The notes under the pieces are model-generated. The model was not told the origin of the DNA and did no database searches. It worked only from the letters and a program-made list of their open reading frames with translations. Positions 59,368 through 64,000 of a DNA stretch of 64,000 bases are shown in pieces. The translations under genes were made by a program, and so were the position numbers. This DNA comes from Ruminococcus sp. GTDB taxonomy: Bacteria > Bacillota > Clostridia > Oscillospirales > Ruminococcaceae. Within the stretch, counting starts at the first letter, position 1. The number at the start of each line of letters is the position of its first letter. The DNA is taken from contig JAFWSI010000017.1 of assembly GCA_017519415.1 (NCBI GenBank), positions 1 through 64,000 on the forward strand. Direction: 5' to 3'.

Positions 59368-60962
59368 TAAGAGTAAGCGGTATCAGCGTACCGCTTGATA
59401 CCGATCTTTCGGATCTGACTTCAATATGCGCAAAGAAGCTGAAGATAAGCCGTGACGCTCTTAAAAGCGTGAAGCTTGCAAAAAGATCGGTGGACGCCCG
59501 CAAAAAAACGGACGTACACTTTATTATCTCCCTTGATATTGAAGCAAAGGGGGAGGAAAAGCTGCTCAGGACTCTCCGCAATGCTACGGTATACGAAAAG
59601 CCGGTGTATGAGATACCGCAGGTCAGGTCTGCGGATAAGCGTCCCGTCATAGTTGGCTTCGGTCCTGCGGGAATGTTTGCGGCACTTGTACTTGCGAAAG
59701 CCGGAGCAAGACCTGTAGTTCTGGAACGGGGCGGCGATGTGGATTCAAGATGCCGTGCAGTTGAGGAATTCCAGAGCGGCGGCAGACTTGATCCCGAATG
59801 CAACGTGCAGTTCGGCGAGGGCGGAGCAGGTACATTTTCCGACGGAAAGCTGAATACCGGCATAAAGGACAGGCGTATCGGCTGGATATTCGAGCAGCTG
59901 GTGGAGTTCGGAGCTCCTGATGAGATACTTTATACGGCCAAGCCCCATGTGGGTACGGACAGGCTCAGGGAGACTGTCAGATCCCTGCGCGAAAAGGTAA
60001 TTTCACTGGGCGGAGAGATTATTTTCAATGCAAGATTCTGCGGCTTTGAAGCCGAGGAGGGACAGCTTTCCTCCGTGAGCTATATACGCAGCGGAGATAT
60101 GATAAGAACAGAGACAGACAGCCTCATACTTGCTACCGGACACAGTGCAAGAGACGTGTTCGAACTTCTTTACGAAAAGGGCATAGCCCTTTCCCAGAAG
60201 AGCTTTTCCGTGGGTGTTCGTGCCGAGCACCTGCGCAGGGATATAGACAGGGCTATGTACGGCGATTTTGCCGGACATCCCGCACTGAAAGCGGCGGATT
60301 ACAAGCTTGCGGTGCATCTTCCCAACGGACGTGCGATCTACACTTTCTGTATGTGTCCCGGAGGATATGTCGTTGCAGCCTCCTCCGAGGAGGGAAGGCT
60401 CGCAGTCAACGGTATGAGCTGCTTTGCACGCGACGGAGAGAATTCAAACAGTGCGCTGCTTGTTAACGTGGGACCCGGGGACTACGGAAGCACACACCCT
60501 CTTGCGGGTATGTACTTTCAGCGTGACCTCGAAGAGAAGGCATTCAGGGCAGGAGGCAGCGACTATAAGGCGCCCGTGGCTGTCCTCAGGGATTTTGTAA
60601 ACGGACGTGTCAGTGAGAACTTCGGCAGGGTAAAGCCCACATACCGTCCCGCAGTAAGCTTTGCTCGCCCCGAGGAATATCTGCCGGATTTTGTATGCGA
60701 GTCGCTCAAGCTCGGCATAAGGGAAATGGGTAGAAAAATCAAGGGCTTTGATGACGGGGATACTCTTCTTACGGGTATCGAGAGCCGAAGCAGCTCCCCT
60801 GTGAGGATAGACAGAGACGCGGATATGCAGTCCATGTCGCTGAAAGGACTTTATCCATGCGGCGAGGGAGCGGGATATGCAGGAGGAATAGTCTCGGCGG
60901 CGGCAGACGGTATGAAGTGCGCCGAGGCGGTAATATATAAAATGAACGGAGGTATATTATGA
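59364..60962 (+). CDS. FAD-dependent dehydrogenase (COG2509 family)
   Basis: A 532-residue flavoprotein. The first 90 residues form a small alpha/beta head (MIRVSGISVPLDTDL), followed by the FAD loop IVGFGPAGMFAALVLAKAG and GGDVDSRC, QFGEGGAGTFSDGKLNTGI, ATGHSARDVFELL and the end LYPCGEGAGYAGGIVSAAADG. These large proteins are common in anaerobes and their reaction is unknown. It overlaps the HI0933 gene by 4 bases and the following small gene by 4 bases. Confidence 0.9.
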   Translation: MIRVSGISVPLDTDLSDLTSICAKKLKISRDALKSVKLAKRSVDARKKTDVHFIISLDIEAKGEEKLLRTLRNATVYEKPVYEIPQVRSADKRPVIVGFGPAGMFAALVLAKAGARPVVLERGGDVDSRCRAVEEFQSGGRLDPECNVQFGEGGAGTFSDGKLNTGIKDRRIGWIFEQLVEFGAPDEILYTAKPHVGTDRLRETVRSLREKVISLGGEIIFNARFCGFEAEEGQLSSVSYIRSGDMIRTETDSLILATGHSARDVFELLYEKGIALSQKSFSVGVRAEHLRRDIDRAMYGDFAGHPALKAADYKLAVHLPNGRAIYTFCMCPGGYVVAASSEEGRLAVNGMSCFARDGENSNSALLVNVGPGDYGSTHPLAGMYFQRDLEEKAFRAGGSDYKAPVAVLRDFVNGRVSENFGRVKPTYRPAVSFARPEEYLPDFVCESLKLGIREMGRKIKGFDDGDTLLTGIESRSSSPVRIDRDADMQSMSLKGLYPCGEGAGYAGGIVSAAADGMKCAEAVIYKMNGGIL

Positions 60963-61222
60963 AGATCAATGTTATCGGCGGAGAAATGACCACTCAGGAA
61001 ATAGACGAATACATAAAATATGCAGGACAGAAGTATACAGGCAGACAGATCAGCGGACTTGATATAATCATCGACGGCGAATTCGTTGATCTGAAGGTAT
61101 ACTTCAAGGATACGGATTTTCAGCGGACATACCGTTCGGCTGATTATCTTGTGAATAATATGGAAAAGCTCAATGACGCAAAGCAGAGCGAGTTCAGTGA
61201 AAAGCAGCGTCACTGGGTCTGA
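60959..61222 (+). CDS. Small protein, often linked with anaerobic NrdD
   Basis: An 87-residue acidic protein with MKINVIGGEMTTQEIDEY, GRQISGLDIIIDGEFVDLKVYF and a helical end (YLVNNMEKLNDAKQSEF). It resembles a small clostridial family that is often labelled anaerobic ribonucleoside-triphosphate reductase, though it lacks the catalytic part of that enzyme. The role is unknown. It overlaps the flavoprotein gene by 4 bases and precedes rsmA by 10 bases. Confidence 0.7.
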   Translation: MKINVIGGEMTTQEIDEYIKYAGQKYTGRQISGLDIIIDGEFVDLKVYFKDTDFQRTYRSADYLVNNMEKLNDAKQSEFSEKQRHWV

Positions 61223-61232
61223 GGAGCATTAA

Positions 61233-62090
61233 ATGGAGCTTACTAACATAGGCACGGTCAGGGATATTCTGTCCCGTCACGGCTTCAGCTTTTCAAAGGG
61301 GCTGGGTCAGAATTTTATAATCAATCCCGATATTTGTCCGAAAATAGCTGAATACGGCAATGCACGTGAGGGCTTTGGTGTACTTGAGATTGGTACGGGT
61401 ATAGGAGTTCTTACCGCTGAGCTGGCGAAGCGGGCCGACAAGGTGACGGCAGTGGAGATAGATTCAAGGCTGCTGCCCATACTTGCCGAGACCCTTGAGG
61501 AGTTCGACAATGTCAGGATAGTCAACGAGGACGTTATGAAATGCGATCTTCACGGGCTTATAAAGGAAGAATTTGACGGGCTCAAGGTAGCTGTATGCGC
61601 CAATCTGCCCTACTATATCACTTCGCCGATACTAATGCTTCTCCTTGAGAGCAGGCTTCCAATGGAGTCCATAACGGTAATGGTGCAGAAGGAAGCCGCT
61701 CAGCGGCTCTGTGCAAAGGTGGGCAGCCGTGAAGCGGGAGCCATAACAGTTGCTGTGAACTATTACGGTACGGTAAAGAGCCTTTTCAATGTGTCCCGGG
61801 GCAGCTTTATGCCTGCGCCGAATGTGGATTCGGCAGTTATAAGGATAGACCTGAATGACGAGAGAAAACTTGATGAGGAGCATGAACGCTTCTTCTTCAG
61901 AATGGTCAGGGCGGGCTTTGAACAGCGACGCAAGACCCTTGCCAACGGCCTGTGCTCCATAATGGGTATCCCTAAGGAAAGTGTCTGTTCGGCACTGGAG
62001 ACCGTGGGGCTGAATGCTTCCGCCCGTATCGAGCAGCTTGATATGGAGCAGCTTATCGGGCTGTCGGCCCGGCTTATTGATAATGATTAA
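61233..62090 (+). CDS. rsmA: 16S rRNA dimethyltransferase RsmA
   Basis: A 285-residue enzyme (KsgA) that puts two methyl groups on each of two adenines near the 3' end of 16S rRNA, late in 30S assembly. Motifs: GLGQNFIINPDI, SAM-binding VLEIGTGIGVLTAELA, DVMKCDL and catalytic NLPYYITSPI, followed by the helical C-domain with AGFEQRRKTLANGL. GAGGAG precedes the ATG. It is the last of the flavoprotein run before the corrinoid genes. Confidence 0.97.
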   Translation: MELTNIGTVRDILSRHGFSFSKGLGQNFIINPDICPKIAEYGNAREGFGVLEIGTGIGVLTAELAKRADKVTAVEIDSRLLPILAETLEEFDNVRIVNEDVMKCDLHGLIKEEFDGLKVAVCANLPYYITSPILMLLLESRLPMESITVMVQKEAAQRLCAKVGSREAGAITVAVNYYGTVKSLFNVSRGSFMPAPNVDSAVIRIDLNDERKLDEEHERFFFRMVRAGFEQRRKTLANGLCSIMGIPKESVCSALETVGLNASARIEQLDMEQLIGLSARLIDND

Positions 62091-62123
62091 TGACGGCTAT
62101 TTTTACGGAAAGGCATTACAGAC

Positions 62124-63077
62124 GTGAATATATCTATTTTTTCACTTACCGAGAGCGGCAGGCTGCTCTCTCTGAGACTCTCCGAAGCTCTTGGAGCAGA
62201 TAACAGGGTGAGCCGTCTGTGCCACAATGAGTATATCGACGAGGACGCCGCAAGTTTCTGGAATCTCGGCAGCATGGCGGGCAGGCTCTATAAGCGTTCT
62301 GACGCTATGATATTCATATGCAGATGTGATGTGGCAGTAAGGGCGGTAGCTCCTTATATCGGAAACAGGAATACGGATCCGGTGGTCATAGTCGTGGACG
62401 ACAGCGGAAAGTATGTGATCCCTGTTCTTTCGGGACATATAGGCGCAGCCGACAGACTTGCCGAAAGGGTCTCGGCGGCGATCGGAGCAGAGTGTGCTGT
62501 ATCATCGGGCGGCAGCGGAAAGTTTTCGGTGGAAGGCTTTGCAGAAGCGAACGGTCTTATAATTACCGATAAAAGTGCAGCGAATATAGTTTCAGAGGCA
62601 GTCCTGAACGATGAGAAGATAGGCTTTGCGTCTGATTATCCTCACAGCGGACTTCCCGGCGAGCTCACGGAATTCGGTATGTGCAGGACGGGGATATATG
62701 CAGGGAGCGATACAGCTGCAAAGCCCTTTGACGTTACTCTCAGACTTGTGCCGAGAAACATAGTGCTCGGTATCGGTGCAGATGACGATATTTCTCCCGA
62801 AACCGTTTCCGCGGCGTACAATGAAGCTATTTCTGCTATGGGTACGGACGAGGAAAGGATAAGCCTTGTACTTTGTCCCAGAAGACTCTCGGAAGCAGAA
62901 TGTATAAAGGCTCTTTGCAGCAGATCAGCGGCTTTATGCAGCTGCCGCAGCGAAGAGCTGCTCGAAAATATGCGCTCACATACGGGCGGTGCACCGATAT
63001 GTGAAAAGAGGATAGGAGAAGTGACCTTTACAGTTGGTGAAAAGCAGGTGTTCCTTGATTTTGAAAAACAGCCATGA
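62124..63077 (+). CDS. Divergent CbiG-like cobalamin biosynthesis protein
   Basis: A 317-residue protein resembling CbiG, cobalt-precorrin-5A hydrolase. The N and middle domains are recognisable (DAMIFICRCDVAVRAVAPYI, VVDDSGKYVIPVLSGHIGAADRLA). The C-terminal domain, which normally starts GxGCRRGT, reads VLGIGADDDISPETV, so the usual Cys-Arg pair is gone. Two CobU-like genes follow. A GTG start is used with GGAAAGG upstream. No cobalamin riboswitch is seen in the 33-base gap to rsmA. It may work in corrinoid salvage or be partly decayed. Confidence 0.75.
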   Translation: MNISIFSLTESGRLLSLRLSEALGADNRVSRLCHNEYIDEDAASFWNLGSMAGRLYKRSDAMIFICRCDVAVRAVAPYIGNRNTDPVVIVVDDSGKYVIPVLSGHIGAADRLAERVSAAIGAECAVSSGGSGKFSVEGFAEANGLIITDKSAANIVSEAVLNDEKIGFASDYPHSGLPGELTEFGMCRTGIYAGSDTAAKPFDVTLRLVPRNIVLGIGADDDISPETVSAAYNEAISAMGTDEERISLVLCPRRLSEAECIKALCSRSAALCSCRSEELLENMRSHTGGAPICEKRIGEVTFTVGEKQVFLDFEKQP

Positions 63078-63150
63078 CAGTGGATTTACGCTGCCAGAAC
63101 AATAAGAACGATGTAAAACCTCATCGGATATGAAAGGCATGGTAATCGGA

Positions 63151-63663
63151 ATGATCACACTCGTAACAGGCGGTACAAGGTGCGGAAAAGCAAAATATGC
63201 CGAGTCGGTGCTCGATAGCTTTGAAGGCAGAAAGTATTGTATAGCTACAATGGGGCATTCGGGCGACGAGGCAGGGGGAGTTATAGCAAGACATTATATG
63301 CTGTGCAAGGACAAGAACTTCATAGCTCTGAATCAGCCGCGCGATATAGGTGCGTCCCGTATAGAGGAGGGCTGCGGAGTCATTCTTGAATGCCTTGACC
63401 TTCTGTGTCTGAACGAGATGTATCTCGGAGCGGATTCGGCTGCGGACAGGATAATCGGGGGTATAAAGAAGCTTGCGGAAAAAGCAGCGGAGCTGGTTAT
63501 AGTTACAAACGAGGTGGGCTCGGATGGTATCAACTATTCTCACGATACTATGAACTTTATACGTCAGGTAGCTGAACTCAACTCCCGCATTGCTGTATTT
63601 GCGGATAATGTTATAGAATGTGTTTACGGTATACCTATCGTGCGTAAGGGTGTGCTCAGATAA
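63151..63663 (+). CDS. CobU-like protein with changed P loop
   Basis: A 170-residue protein of the adenosylcobinamide kinase/guanylyltransferase (CobU) family. The P loop reads GGTRCGKAKYAE instead of GGxRSGKS, and the end has VIVTNEVGSDGIN, like VTNEVGxGIVP. The His used for GMP transfer is not obvious at the usual position. It probably binds nucleotide, but activity is uncertain. Its start is not firm: ATGs at 63130, 63139 and 63151 are in frame, and 63151 fits family starts. A second CobU-like gene follows after 42 bases. Confidence 0.75.
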   Translation: MITLVTGGTRCGKAKYAESVLDSFEGRKYCIATMGHSGDEAGGVIARHYMLCKDKNFIALNQPRDIGASRIEEGCGVILECLDLLCLNEMYLGADSAADRIIGGIKKLAEKAAELVIVTNEVGSDGINYSHDTMNFIRQVAELNSRIAVFADNVIECVYGIPIVRKGVLR

Positions 63664-63705
63664 AACAGCTGAACTGATAAGTATTTTACTCGGAGGTAAT
63701 TGACA

Positions 63706-64000
63706 ATGAAAATGATAATCGGAGGAGCATATCAGGGCAAGATAAGGTGTGCGTGCGAATATTTCGGTTTCAGGGAATCGGAAATGGTAAACGGTTCTAT
63801 CTGTGATTTTGAGGAGGTTTTTGCTGCCCGCTGCATCAAAAGCTACCACAAGCTTATATCCCGCCTTTTAGCCGAGGGAGTGGATCCCGTCGCATTTACC
63901 GAAAAGCTTTGTGAGGCAAATAAGGACGTTGTGATAATCATGGACGAGATCGGCTGCGGGATAGTTCCCGTGGAAAAGGCTGAACGCCTGCGACGTGAGG
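63706..64000 (+). CDS. Second CobU-like protein, cut by the window edge
   Basis: First 98 residues of another CobU-family protein: MKMIIGGAYQGKIRCACEYF gives a P-loop-like GGAYQGK, and IIMDEIGCGIVPVEKAERLR matches the conserved EVGxGIVP...R of CobU. The acidic motif and spacing look more complete than in the gene before it. CGGAGG precedes the ATG. The tandem of two half-like CobU proteins suggests they may share the kinase and transferase roles. Confidence 0.75.
   Translation, partial: MKMIIGGAYQGKIRCACEYFGFRESEMVNGSICDFEEVFAARCIKSYHKLISRLLAEGVDPVAFTEKLCEANKDVVIIMDEIGCGIVPVEKAERLRRE

Noticed and set aside
62091..62123. Cobalamin riboswitch ahead of the CbiG-like gene
   Set aside because: The gap is 33 bases, far too short.

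Overview
The window looks like the chromosome of a cellulolytic Ruminococcus (Oscillospiraceae, Firmicutes; R. flavefaciens, R. albus or R. champanellensis type). Evidence: a GH11 xylanase with a type I dockerin, a membrane-anchored GH9 cellulase, a GH3 glucosidase with extra Ruminococcus-type domains, many Thr-rich linkers, Gram-positive ribosome binding sites, TTGACA/TATAAT promoters with 17-base spacers, and remnants of the sporulation gene set (GerW, SpoIIP, a DacF-like carboxypeptidase). The species assignment is an inference.

Layout. 1-7315 is accessory DNA: a MobV relaxase, a TnpV-like protein, a large unknown membrane protein, an A+T-rich PIN-nuclease membrane protein lying between two copies of one promoter sequence, and a roughly 460-nt stretch with its own promoter and terminator but no convincing ORF, which I read as a structured RNA. 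7500-15300 is an iron island: feoA-feoA-feoB, a small Cys-rich Feo partner, a DUF2325/DUF3793/flavodoxin operon, a sortase-anchored Tp47-domain surface protein, and a membrane reductase with a covalent-FMN domain. DtxR/IdeR-like operators (TTA[GT]-N6-CTAA) sit on both promoters. 15300-31800 is mostly core: a GH25 lipoprotein, a sortase-fold protein without its Cys, cysK, a circularly permuted substrate-binding protein, rpmB, an active and an inactive M50 protease pair, scpA-scpB, DUF2953, gerW, dacF, rluB, metA and spoIIP. After a tRNA-Arg(CCG) come a G1PDH-like dehydrogenase with a HAD phosphatase, then signalling and fibre-degradation genes: GGDEF, GH3, GH11-dockerin, GGDEF and EAL.

44988-48680 is the most notable locus. 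Three paralogous 130-134 residue precursor-like proteins precede a 707-residue radical SAM/SPASM enzyme with a PqqD-like N-terminus. All three carry a four-unit ladder in which a ring residue (His, Tyr or Trp) is followed by any residue and then Asp: ring-X-D-x-ring-X-D-x-ring-X-D-S-P-ring-X-D. The ring and Asp positions align without gaps while X varies. This is what a cyclophane-forming (triceptide-like) RiPP system should look like. It has a middle core, a conserved C-terminal follower domain, and no protease or transporter nearby.

48800-64000 holds a Nudix hydrolase, a GNAT, the GH9 cellulase, a guanylate-kinase paralogue, a soluble CapD-type sugar dehydratase, MscS, a phosphoesterase, two flavoproteins, rsmA, and divergent CbiG/CobU-like genes running off the right edge.
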